A stretch of 64,000 bases of DNA, from positions 744,001 through 808,000 of the forward strand of contig NW_026946671.1 of the NCBI RefSeq assembly GCF_035222485.1, written 5' to 3'. The position numbers were made by a program, and so were the translations under genes. The stretch's first letter is position 1. Every line of letters starts with the position of its first letter. Below, piece by piece: positions 10,513-22,300 of the stretch. The notes beneath the pieces were generated by a model. That model was not told where the DNA came from, did no database searches, and saw nothing but the letters and a program-made list of their open reading frames with translations. Origin of the DNA: Podospora pseudoanserina (taxonomy: Eukaryota; Ascomycota; Sordariomycetes; Sordariales; Podosporaceae).

Positions 10513-12027
10513 TCGAATTGAGTCGGCACACTGGTTGAATCGAAGGTCGACTACAAGACTAGGTTTCGGACCAAAGGGACAGCGCTGCTGAATCCGATCC
10601 ACACTTGGCGAGTGTTGAGTGAAGTGAATTTAATTAGTGTGTCGCAGGAAGAAAAGAGAAGCAAAAGAGCAAAGAAAATCCGTGAAATTGACAAGGGCGC
10701 ACGATGTTGTCGGTGTTGTCTGAGGCGGGCGCGTAGACTCGTGGTGGAGGCTGGGGTGATGGTCTCGCTAAATGGTTGCGCGGAGAGACGGCGGCGCAGC
10801 CAGAGCAGGAGGAGACGAGACGAGACGGCGGATTCAGGATCAGAAAAGATGAGAAGGAGAAAGGCGTCAATACATGGTCCTGTCTTCACACAATGTCGAG
10901 AGTCGACGGGAGCAGGCAGGAAGAGAAGACCGGAACCCGGGCTGAAGGGATTGACGGGTGAGAACAGCGGGGCCTAGGTTTCCTTTGTCTGGGAGGGAAC
11001 AAGAAGAACCGAGTCTCGGGATCCCGCTCGAGTGCCGTCCGACAGCTTCCTTCGTCTGGGGTTTGGAATTTGAAAAGTGAAGGGAAGGGAATGGTTTGGC
11101 AAGAAAGGGAGAAAAAAGGCGTCTCGATGGGAGGATGGGAGAGAGGAAACCCGCGCTGTGGCAGTGGCAGCAACGCACAGAAAGCGCTGAATGGGGAGGG
11201 CAGGACAACTAGGCCTGGGCAGGCAGAACACCCCTGGACACCAGCATTCCTCCATCTGCACCAGAACAGAACGCTGAGGAGCCCTCTGCGTGGGGAGCAC
11301 TGGCCCTGTGGCCGCGAACAGGGGGTGTTCAGCCAATCAGAGAGCGTCCTCCAACACCGGCGGCTAGCGGCCTTTGCGACTTGCTTGCTTTCAAACAATC
11401 CATGCTATTAATAGACAGTGCGACCGTGGATGCAAAAATTGGACGGCACTCCTGATTGGCTGGCTGACCCTTGCTGCACTGTCCGACCACGATTTGATTT
11501 CCCTCGATTTTCCCCCAGAGATGTGCCTCGACCTCTGCGCTTCGGCTGCGCTTGATCCTTTCCACCTTCTGCTTCTGTCAGAATGACTCTCCTATTATTA
11601 CGAGAAGCTATCGCCTCGCCGAGGTTGTTTTCTTCCTTCCACATGTATGTTCCGTCTACACAGCGCTTATATTGCTTATACATCGAGTTGCAATATGGTA
11701 GGTAATTAAGGAACATAAATGAAGGACTGTTGGCGCCAGTTGCCGACGTCCCCCACACCATTAGCCGCTCTTTCTTCAACTTTCGCAGTTCGGCCCATGA
11801 CTCCGGTTCGCAGAGCGGTCATCTGATGAAGCTGCTGGATATCGAGCAGCTCAAAGTCCGGCCGAGACAAGATTCTCGGTTGCATCAGTCAGTCCACCGA
11901 GTGCAAGAACACAAAAGGAAGTGTGCTGAACCGCTTTGTATACAGTTTCCAAGCCTTTGATGACCGGTCTGTTTGAATTATGTTCAACTTTCCGCGTCGA
12001 ACTATCTCGCCCTGCCGTCTTGTTGTT

Positions 12028-12074
12028 TTCTTCTTCTTCTTCTTCTTCTTCTTATTATTATTATTATCATTATT
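12028..12074. repeat. (TTC)n followed by (TTA)n trinucleotide tract
   Basis: Two adjoining trinucleotide runs in non-coding sequence. The open frames across them encode only Leu/Ile or Lys/Asn runs and are not genes. Confidence 0.9.
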
Positions 12075-13993
12075 ACCTGTGATCATGAATTTTATTCTCA
12101 TGTTGAAGAAGTCAACCTGTTCCTGTGGAGACGGACAGGCTCTCGGTGGGATCTGAAACAAGCCAAATTGAAGAGGTGGAGCGTGTGGAATTGCCCTGTG
12201 CGCTATTAAATAATTTCACATGCCGAGTGTGGCATCGAAACGCCAAGAGCTGAACACCGCAGAGCCTCAAGACTTCTCGGACACAAGAACGCCAACAGCT
12301 GAGTGACGTGCTCTCGTCGAGACCGGCCCGGACCTTCTTCAGTCCATTTTGGACGGTCCAGATTGTGACTGCTGACAGTTTGACAGCCTAGTTTCAACAA
12401 CAATCCGCCTCCAGCCTGCCAGACTCCGTGCGGAGTTAGCGATAGATTGAACCTCACGTGCCCATGGTTCAGGCCTTGGAGTCAATACCCAGTGCTGGGT
12501 CAATGACGCATAACCTGGCGGGAACACCACGTGCTTACGATCCGTCGTTGCTTCTATTGCGGAACGTGTCTGGCGCACCAAACTCGGTTTCCCGGCTGGT
12601 AATACCTCTCTTGATAGCAGTAAAACGAACACTCCTCCGTCTCAACTTTGCTGCGCTCCTGTGTCAAACGGCGCCCATTTCTTGCTTCAGCACGCAAGGG
12701 GAGCATGATACATTCCCAATATGGGTCCATTTTGCTCCTTTTCAACAACACTGGACGATAAATACGGGGCTTTGTTTTCCAGACAGGTCAAGTTTCAAAC
12801 AGCCTCCAGGGTTTCTGTTTTTCTCTCCTCGTCTGGAGTAGCAAAATAAAAAAAGCTTCGAGCTCGCCAACGTAGACGAGGTAGTACTCGGTCGGGTATC
12901 CGTTCCAGCAAGTTACCAGGTTCCTGGCGATTGCGAGCTTGTTCGTCATACTTTTGATGCCCCCAAACATTCCACAAATCTGCTTCAAGTTTGGGCCGGC
13001 ATTTGTACCCCTCGATCCACACGTCTGAAACAATGTCGTCCAAACGAACGAACCACCACAAGGGTGACATGGCGTCGCAAGGACAAGCTGGATTGAGCGT
13101 GCTCGCTTCCGGTCTGATTGCTCGACGGACCTCGGAAAACCGTGACGTGACCCCTTCCGGGTCGGCCTGGAATCGGGCCTCCCCCGCCATGCGAGAGATG
13201 GGGCCGGAAAGTCGGCCGTGTGGGGTCCGAAAAGCTTGGTCTCGGCACCGGAGCGGCCATGACTTGAGGCCAGACTCCAGAATTCGCGGAAGCGCCCGCC
13301 GTCACGCTGACGGTCGGTAACGCCTTGTCCTCGCTGTCATTCCATTAATGACATTTCCAGCTACCCAAGTAAATATCTCAAGCTCGCCGTCAGTTCCGTT
13401 CTGACTCGACCTCCTATGCACCCCCTGCATCATGCTTCCGACTACGGATATGTGGACTCGACCAAGCTGCCAAAAGACAGCTTGACGTCTGCAACGTTGG
13501 AGCATAACTGCAAAAACTGTCAGCTAGGATCGGCGAGTTTGCTCGGTTCTCGTGATGGCAAGAAAAAGCAATCATCACACATGCACCAGAGAGGCTCAAC
13601 TGCATGCTCCGTATGCAATTTGTAATGAGAATGGTGTTGAGAAAAGGTTCTGATTCGTCAGCTGTGCATCTCTGTCCCAAGACCTGTTGGACCAACCCCC
13701 CGTGGATGAACACGGTGCCCCCTTTTTCATCCCCTTCCTCCCGTTCATGGAGATGGATCATAGGTGCAACGCCTCAACACAACATGCCCGTCCGTGGCAA
13801 TACAATAGTGAAGAGTGAGAGAAGGAGTTTGTGTTCGCCTACACCCAGGTCCGCATCCGTCGAGCCCAACCCCGTTAAATGCATTCCAAGCGGGGAAAGG
13901 GCGTGCCGGACCTCCTGCAAGCCAGAATGGCGCCACCAAGCACACAAAGCTCCGTACTTGAGCTCAATTTCAAGACCCCGTTAACAATCCGTC

Positions 13994-14089
13994 GGTCCGG
14001 TGGTGTAGTGGTTATCACATCGTTCTTATAGTTGAGCTTCAGCAACTCATCATATGCGAGGGTCCCGGGTTCAACCCCCGGTCGGACCA
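13994..14089 (+). tRNA. Intron-containing tRNA, probable tRNA-Ile (UAU)
   Basis: A full cloverleaf can be drawn. The 7-bp acceptor stem is 13994-14000 against 14082-14088, with discriminator A at 14089. D-arm GTGT/TCAC, anticodon stem TCGTT against TGCGA, variable GGGTC, T-arm CCGGG-TTCAACC-CCCGG. Placing the intron after position 37 gives 14031-14053 (23 nt), a 73-nt mature tRNA and loop C-T-TAT-A-A, so anticodon UAU. The intron has a GTTG/CAAC hairpin. Nuclear tRNA-Ile(UAU) genes commonly carry introns, and A73 fits Ile. One weak point is a T-T mismatch at 31-39. An internal B box (GGTTCAACCCC) is present. Confidence 0.85.
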
Positions 14090-15739
14090 ACCCTTTTGCC
14101 TCCTTTTTCAAAGTGCCATTCGACTAGAGGTCGCCTGCCAATTTTATCATTGTATCCGATCCAATTTTTCCATGACGGATGTTTGGTTGTCTGGGCCCTC
14201 CCAGACAAAAGAAATCGAGGGTTGAAAGGCCCGTCATCGGGCACCAATCTTTTCTCGTCCGAGTTTGCGCAAAAGGATTCTTGACATCTGGGACACCCCT
14301 GAATTTTTGTGTACCACAGCAAAAGAACTGTTCTGTGCTACACAACTTGAAAACCTACCCTACACCGACTACCAGCTTCTCTTTTGCCATATGTTCCTAT
14401 CATGGCATGCCCCAGACGCACGCTCAAACCTCTTCTGCACCACGTGAGAAGACGTCTCAGGTCGAAACCACGAGAACAACTGGGCGGGGCGCTGCAACCG
14501 AAAAGCGTTGTTTTTCCAGCTGCCGACTTGCAGTTAGGTTGCGTTGAGTCGGCATTGGTTGGGTCATCGGGTCGTTCGTTGTCTTTCATCGAACAAATAG
14601 AAGGGCATCGAGAGTGATGGGTTGGTTCAAATAAGCATGCTCCGCTCAAAATGCCGTCACCGGCGGATAGGAATCTCCTGCGTAGAATGGCTTTCCCCTG
14701 GTTTGCGGAGACTTTCTAGGTGCAAGTCATCTTCTAGTTCATCAGGGGGGAGCGTGGGGAGCCACAACCATGGCCACGGTAAAATTAGACAACAAAGAGG
14801 GGGGCAGAGCACCTAGAAAAAGGGGCCCCTATCAAAACACACACCTGGCAGACGACACTATGAAAACAGAGGATAGAGATCACGTTGTAGCATTTTCCCC
14901 ATTTCCTAACGCGGCCTGGGAGAGGTCCTTCAACAAGTGTTTCCCTCTCGCCAGCATCCCCCTCTTCATGCCTGCCCCCTACCATGATGTCGCATCTTCA
15001 TGCACCCCATCCCCCAAGCATGGACAAGCGTGGCCGTAATTCTAGCTTGTCTGTTTTTGAATGTCTGTGGAGCCACCAAAGGGCAGCGGTCGCTCTTTTG
15101 GCTCCATTTCTGTGATTTTATGCCGGGGCTCATTGGTCCAGGTCAGGGTTCGAACGTTCATCGCGGCGGCACCCATTCCATCCCATCCGATAACCCCCCG
15201 CCCTCCTCATCGACCCTCTCCCTGCGGTGCGCGCGCGACCATCACATCACCAGACTTTGATTATTTTCTCCTTCTTTTTCATTTTGGGCATCGATCGCTC
15301 TTTCTCCTGCTACACAACGTCTTAAACACCGGCTCCGTCACCGCTCTCTCGAAAGGAACATACCGACCGACATATAGCTGGATTAATGCTTTAATATCGA
15401 ATTTTTCACTTACCATCACATTGTCGCGACTGGCCTGCCCGTTTTCCCTGGAAGCCCCCCTGACCCATATCGACGACGCGCGAAATCAAAGTGTGGTCGC
15501 TTAAATGTATTACTGAGAAAGACGTTAGGGCCTGGATAACAAGCGACGCCTCAGCGACAAACTCAACAAATGCACCCGAGTCTCGGGCGAGAAGACATAA
15601 CGTGCGTGTCCGAGACCTGAGACCTCACAAAAAGAAAAAAGGAGGGGTTGAGGTCTGGGAAGAATCTGACCAGTCTTGTCTGTCACTCTCGTTGGATGTT
15701 GGGCAGCAGCAGTGTTGACTGGCCAGGGACTTCCCGAAA
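14090..15739. promoter_or_regulatory. Upstream region of the large disordered protein gene
   Basis: 1.65 kb after the tRNA. A short T-run near 14098-14108 could serve as the RNA polymerase III terminator. The remainder is likely promoter and leader for the gene starting at 15740. No coding sequence is recognised; the longest frame (about 15061-15504) is not protein-like. Confidence 0.5.
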
Positions 15740-18700
15740 ATGACATCGGCCACTTCAGGATTCGCTCCTGAGGCGGGCCATGGGCCCATCCCCACCACAA
15801 CCACCAACACGGGCGGCATGGCTACAGTGTACAACACAGCAACTGGGACAGAAAGCAACACTGGCAGTGATGCCAGAGACAACGTCTTGCACGCCCATAG
15901 GCAGAGCCACAACTCGTCCAAGCTGCCGGCCTTTCGATTCGCCGACCTGAAAAGGGATCCCATCGTGCTGCCCTCGCTAATCCACAATAACAACTTGAAC
16001 CATGCGGACACGGATGAGAATGATAGGGACGACAACAGCAACCCCCCTGGCGAAAATCAGCACAACCACCCGGACCTGAACGCGAGCGCACCACCCCAGC
16101 AAGCCCAAACCCACCAAACCCACCAAACCCACCAAACCCGCAGTATCCCTGGTTTGTTGTCGCGCGAGAACCTCCACCAAATCTCCAGCGCCCACAATCT
16201 CTCTTCCGACAAGCCCGTCGTCGCATTTGAAACACCACTGCCAGATGCGCAAAATTCAAGCTCCAACTCTACACCACAACACCAGCACCGGCACCAGCAC
16301 CAGCACCAGCCCGCCCTTACCAAGACTCGATCGCTAAAGTTTCAATTCGTGCCATCCGCTGCCACTGCAACTGCGACTGCGACTGCGACCACCATTGCGC
16401 CCGCTAACAACAACACTACTACCACCACCTCGACCATCACCACCACCACTACCACCGCTGCGCCTGCGCCTGCGATTGTGACCTTCACTGCCAATTCCAC
16501 CGACCCATCCGCCGCCGGCACCAAGCGCCCAGCGTCGTTTTCCGACACCCCCAGACCGGTCGCCAGTCTGTATGCGAACAAGGCATCGCAGCTGTCCTGC
16601 ATCGCGACACCTGTCACCAAACGGCGATTGACTGCCTCCGCTGCCGTGCAGGAAACACCCTCCTCTGTGCCCCGCCCGTCTCCGAGTCTCACGCGTCTGC
16701 GGCCGACCGAGTCTGGCGACAGTAACCAAACCGCCGTGCCCGAGAGCACTACCAAGGAGTGGGCGCAAGGTCAGCGGGACTTGTTGCTGCCCAAAGAAGG
16801 CGACGACCCAGAGGAGCCCGAAAGGAAGAAGCCGCGCCCTCCCTCGTCTTACAAACCACCGGCTTCCACCGCCGGCAGCACTGCCAGTGGACGCGCCGCC
16901 GTCCCTCCACTCCGAGGTTACCGGTCTTCGATATTCAGAAAGAGTGTGGTGATCGACATGCGCGATCGTCGGGTGGCCGAAACCGCATACGGCCAGGAAT
17001 CCAACTCGAACCAGCGCGACAAAACTCTTCGTGCCCTTGAGGGCCGCACAGATGACCAATTTTCCCGTCTATCACCACAAGAAACCGGCGACATGACGAC
17101 CACAACAGACAATGACAACACGGCTGATCTCTTTCTGAGAATCGCCAGCGAGACATCCACACGAAAAGTGCCAGAGTTCAAGGGGAAGGTGGAGGACCCA
17201 AGTGCGGTGCCTGTAAGTGGCTTGCAATTAACTGACTTTATATAAGGCCATCGGCGGATTCTCCCCGACGCTTGTATCTCGGAGGTCGCGTGGGTAAACA
17301 CAGCTAAGGCAAACGGGCTAACCGTGTTATTAGTCCCGCATCACCCGCATTTCGCACCGCAGGCCGCTCTCTACTGCCATCGCAACCTTCCAGGCCAATT
17401 CCCCACCCCAGCTTGCTCGTCGTCTTTCCGACCAGCGTGAAACAACTAGATCCCGCCAGCGGGCAGAGAGCAACACAGCACAGCAAATGACGAGGGAACT
17501 GGCCTACCGGACGAGTGCTCGAGATAAACTCAACCCCATAATGACCTCCTCCACCACCACCACCACCATCACCGCTACCGAAGACCCTTCCCCTCGCACC
17601 GTGTCGATTCGCACACCACTGAAGCCCTCGGCCATCACCACCCCGAGATCGATTCAGTTCCAGGACACTCTCTCGGAAAGCGCTTCGGCCTACCAGCGAC
17701 GAAGGCAATCGCTTACTGCTAACAACGAGAACCAACCGTCCAGCGCTCGGGCGCCCCAGTATAGGAGCTCCAACCTCGCCCAGTCGCGAATATATCACTC
17801 GTCTCCGTTGGTGCCGAAACCCATGATTCCCTCCAAGGATGACCCCATTCCGAGCACCGAAACCAACCAGGGCGTCGAGGGCAACGAGTCCTCCTCGTCG
17901 ACGGCTGCCCCATCTACAGTGTGGGACGAGCTGGACGACCTGAAATCACGAATTAACCGGCTCGAACTCACAGGCAAAATGCCCTCGAGCTCTGGTGCTG
18001 CCATGTCCAGGAGTTCTGACGAAAACCGCCCCCCGACTGCCACGACGAATGCCACCACTATGTCAGCATCCCCCAAGCGCGGCTCCGGTGCTAGCGCCTC
18101 GCAGCCAAACGTCAACAGCAGCTTTACCAGTAACACATCATCGAACCGGGGCGAGACTCAGCCCTTGCTGATCTCTGCTCTCAACAAGACAAAGGGTCTC
18201 GTGGGGTCCGAGGCGTTCAGTGCGATGGAATCTGCCGCCAACGATGTTTTGGCTCTCACGACAATGCTCGGTACTTCAGGCCAACCGGGGCCTATTTCTA
18301 GCGGTGCCAGTGCCATCGGATATGGCAGCAACAATGGTAGCGTTACTGACAGACAATTACGACGGAAAGCAGATGGCATCTGCAGGAGCTTGACAGAGCT
18401 CTATATTGCTCTTGCTGACGAGCTTTCTCAGAAGCAAAGCACCGGGCCCTCCAATAAGCGGGAAAGGGAGGAGGATGGGCCGGCGAGCCCGACGTCAGCG
18501 AGGAGACCGGTGGTCCTAAACACCCTTGCTGCTGCGGCTTCCAGGAGGCAAAGTGCCGCGGCGGATGCCGTCACACCACTCCCACCGAAGAGCCCGAGGG
18601 CACCGACAAGCCTGGAGGTCAAGAGGCAAAGCATTCTTGCCGCTGCTTCTGCCCCATCAGCACCCTCTGCTGCTAGCCAGAGGTACGCCGCTGTACCTGG

Positions 18701-19385
18701 CACGCCTGTGGACTCTGCCGGTGCGGGGAGGAAGTCATCCCTTCTCCTCGGCAGGGCAAGAAGAGCAGGAACGGAAGAGCCGGAGGATTCCGGCCGGCGA
18801 TCATCGCTTCACCTAAGAACCCGCAGGGCAACAACTGAAGAACCGGAGGATCAGCCCCAACAACAACAGCAGCAGCAACAACAACAACAACAACAACAAT
18901 CAACCCCTGTCCCGAGAACGGAGGCGGGAAGGAAAACATCACTGCTGCTGAGAACAAGGAAAACAATGAACGATGTCGATGATTTGGACGGCGATTCTAG
19001 TAGATACCGCACCCCCTCCCGCGCGGTGACAGAAGTGAACTCGTCGTTTCGCTCGTCGGGGGCCGTCACCGCCTCGGCTCCTAGGGAAAGCGCGAGGTCG
19101 CCGCCTGATCTGCTTGATTTGCCTAGTGCATCGTCGTCTGCGCTCCCGAGAAGGAGGTTGGTCCCTTCGAGTCTGAACGCGAGGTTGATTGTCCCTGCGG
19201 TGAGCAGCGGCTCCGGGCCAACGACGCCGATTCCGAGACGGTATCTGGAGCGGGGGACGCCGATGAGGGAGAGCAGCAGCGTGGCGAATGGGGATGCGGC
19301 GGATAGGATCATTATTGAGGAGGGGAGGAGGGGGGAGCAGAGGCAGTTTTGCAGCTTTCGTCGGGGGTGGGCTGGGGAGAAGTAA
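15740..19385 (+). CDS. Large Ser/Thr-rich, mostly disordered protein of unknown function
   Basis: Exon 1 is 15740-17212 and exon 2 17334-19385, joined in phase 0 across a 121-nt intron (GTAAGT donor, CTAAC branch near 17319, TTAG acceptor), giving about 1174 residues. Exon 2 is open well before its first ATG, which supports the join. Exon 1 is low complexity: THQ repeats from a 9-base unit at about 16106-16140, and Thr/Ala runs at 16360-16480. Exon 2 has conserved-looking parts: SPPQLARRLSDQRETT, a short coiled-coil-like VWDELDDLKSRINRLELTG near residue 687, and a helical stretch with RRKADGICRSLTELYIALAD. A 14-Gln run lies at 18858-18899. The helix is reminiscent of microtubule-organising or cell-polarity proteins, but I cannot name the family. 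Many SP/TP sites suggest phosphorylation. Confidence 0.75.
18858..18899 (+). repeat. CAA/CAG run encoding polyglutamine
   Basis: Fourteen consecutive Gln codons in mixed CAA and CAG form inside exon 2 of the large disordered protein. The codon mixture suggests a stable tract rather than a freshly expanded one. Confidence 0.9.
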
Positions 19386-22300
19386 TAGTTTGAATAGTAG
19401 GAGGAGGGAGGGGAGGGAATTCGATGGTGAGGGAGTCGAGGGTTGAGTTGATGCAGGGGAGGGAGAGGGAGTATAGATGAGGGAAGGGGGGGGGGGTTCT
19501 TGTTGGATTGTGGATGATGACGGTTTATGACCTTGTTTCTGGGTTTTCACGGCTTGGAGTTTTTTTTTCTAATTTTTTTTCTGACCGGACAATGATGACT
19601 ACAGAGAGTGTTATTGTTGGATGGGGAAGGGGGAGGGGGGCGTTTGTTTGCTTTGTAGGGGGAAGTTGTTTCAAAAGGAAGGGAGGGGAAATGCATTCCC
19701 GTGAAAGAGGAGGGTGGAAAAGCAGTTTTTTCTTTTTCTACTGTGAGCCCTGTTTTTGTTCGGGCGGCGGCATGGATTGCATTATGCATGATTTATACAC
19801 ATTTTTATTTTGGGGTTGAGGAGGATGAATGAAGTTGGATGAAGATGGGTTTTCTTGTCATGACAGAATTTCATGATGAAGAATCGGGAGGAGGTGGAAG
19901 TTTGCGGTTTTTATTTTATTTTATGTTGAAAGAGGGCCGGGGGAGGGGGCGATGAAGATGATCCCAGCGGGAAGGAGGGGGGGTTTCTTCTTTGAAGTGT
20001 AGGTGTTGGATCAGCATATCTCACCGCAGTCTTCTTTAAAGGACGGCTCTTACCCTGTGAGGTTTTTCATGATGGGGTGGGGGGTTTCAGGTTCTTTCTT
20101 CTTTCGGATTGAGAAGAGGTTGTCATGACTCTCCTATCCAGTGTTGTTGTTATTATTATTTTTTGTTGTTTCTTTCTGGGTAACAAGGATAGGAAATCCA
20201 ACCCATTCAAGGGGGCTAGGGGGGATTATATCCGGATAATTGGAAGGTTGGCTGGGATAAGCGGTTGGTGCGTTTGTTTTTTTGTCTTTTTACAAGGAGA
20301 TGAAACACATCATCGAACATTGGGGGGAGTGTTGATGGGAGGGAGAAAAATGGGATAAGGAATCACTTAGGAACTGGAATATGGGTTACGGATTAAGGGC
20401 AAATGGGACTAAGGAATTAAGGGAAGGGGGGCAATAATGGGATGGGAAATATGTTTTTGACGAGCGTTGGTTTTTTGCGTTCTTGAGGAGGTTTTGAGGT
20501 GGGTGGGGGGGTTGTATATATCTTATGTGAGAGAGAAGAATATAACCTATCAGTGGTATGGATATCTATTGATGAGGCGTGAAACCAACTAACTGTAAAT
20601 CGACTTCACTATCGGTATCAAGATAGGCCGAGCAGTCTTGGTCGGAAATATCAAGTTTTGCTCAGAGTCTAAACGATGTTTGTGTCAAGCATTTAAACCC
20701 TCTTTGGAACTTTGACTTGTGTTTTACTCCTTTGATTCTTTTTCCTTGACCATTGCCGTCCTCATCACCACCTGGAACTTCCCATCAGGAGTTCCCACAA
20801 CGGCCACTGACGACAACAATACCAAGGGGAGCACCCTAGGCGATCTTCTCTCGTTTTTTGAGATAATACTGCGAGATCTCGGCGAGAAACATCCCTCTCA
20901 TGGGCAGAGACGGACGAACACGAGCAATCAAAGGAAAAGGAAGCAGAATGCGAAGAGGAGAGAATGTGGATGGTTTGCAGCCGCTGTCATGTGGCGTTTG
21001 AGAAACTGCTCCTGTGATATCTGCCGACCTAAGCAGACGTCTGCCGCCTCTTCTGGGTCAAGTTCGGGGTGGTGGGTGAGTCAATTCTGGCGGTACTTGA
21101 CCACATTTTGAGGAGCGTCCAAAGGCGAGGGCGGTTTGCCGGTGGTATCATCCTGGTATGTTTGTATCATTTTCTGTGAATGTCCAAGGCAGGTAAGGTA
21201 GGTGTTGACAGCATCGGATTCTGAGGAGGATTGACCACGATTGGTGACCTTATCAAGGACAATCTGGCCCCGGGTATGGAGCTTTAGCATGGAGCATGTT
21301 CACGAGGAGGATCTGCAGCCTGTCGTCTGGAGCTGCTGCTGGCGATGGAGGCGCGGGTGGAGACTTGGGGACACTGGTTGGGGGGTTGTTTTTGGGCCGG
21401 GGTACTTTCATGGATGTATGTGCTCTGGGGGGGAGCACACTGTGGAGAAAAACTCCCAATGTGCTATCGTTTTTGCTTTACGTATCCGGACATTCTACAC
21501 GAGTTTGGAGCGTGGCGTCGGGCTGGCGGGGGTCAGAGTAAGATTTGGTGAAGTCGTGACTTGGGCTGGACATCAATATCGATAAAATGTTTACCAATTG
21601 CCCGCGGTCACCAGTTTCGCCCAAGGTTCCATCAATGCCGGAGCTGAGGCGTTGAGAGGAGGTTGCTTCAGAAATTCTTTGACCATCCACATTTTGTTTC
21701 CGAGCAGAGACGTCGAGAGTGTGTTACTCTGGGCTTTAACAGTCCAACATGAACTCCAACGACTCGATAAGGGACAGTGACTGTCCAACAGATAGTGATG
21801 GCCCTATCTTCGGCCCTTTGGTAGGGTCCATATGGGTATCAGGACCTTACCTATCCCACGACATTCTTGCACCGCCAAATAGAAGAACAACCCAACAGGA
21901 AGGAGTAGGAACGGACTGAGAATACCGAGGAAGGGGAGAAGCAGCCAACTGGCGAGCAGCAATACCGGGAGTGGACGTGGTTCAAGTGTGGCCTCTGTTG
22001 GAAAGAAACTGTACTTCTTTCAAGGTCAGGCATACCCCAATGCCGATTTCCTGGAGTATCACCTCCGAGGCCGATCACGTAGGTCTTCTATCTTCTATTT
22101 TGAAGTGCACACACCTAGTTACTAAATTGGTCCCAGAAAAACGCGGGTCGCTGTGGTATATTTGTTATAGATCAACAGATTCGGTGGCTCACACTCCCTT
22201 TTTTTTCTTTTCTCTCTTTCTTCCGCTTCGACTTCCGAGTCGTGGAAAGGCGTTGCGGTTACGAGAATGGGGGGACTTTTGCACTGGCAAAGACTTCAAA

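Larger units (their letters stand above)
10299..13993. promoter_or_regulatory. Long gene-free region upstream of the phosphatase
   Basis: 3.7 kb between the phosphatase start and the tRNA. The first part (about 10300-11000) probably contains the phosphatase leader and promoter. A GT-repeat lies at 10478-10512 and a TTC/TTA tract at 12028-12074. Open frames on both strands are at most about 170 codons and match no family I know. No tRNA or rRNA other than the one at 13994 was seen. Confidence 0.5.

Noticed and set aside
17213-17333. A small extra exon inside the 121-nt intron of the large disordered protein
   Set aside because: It would need flanking introns of about 34 and 40 nt and does not keep the frame.
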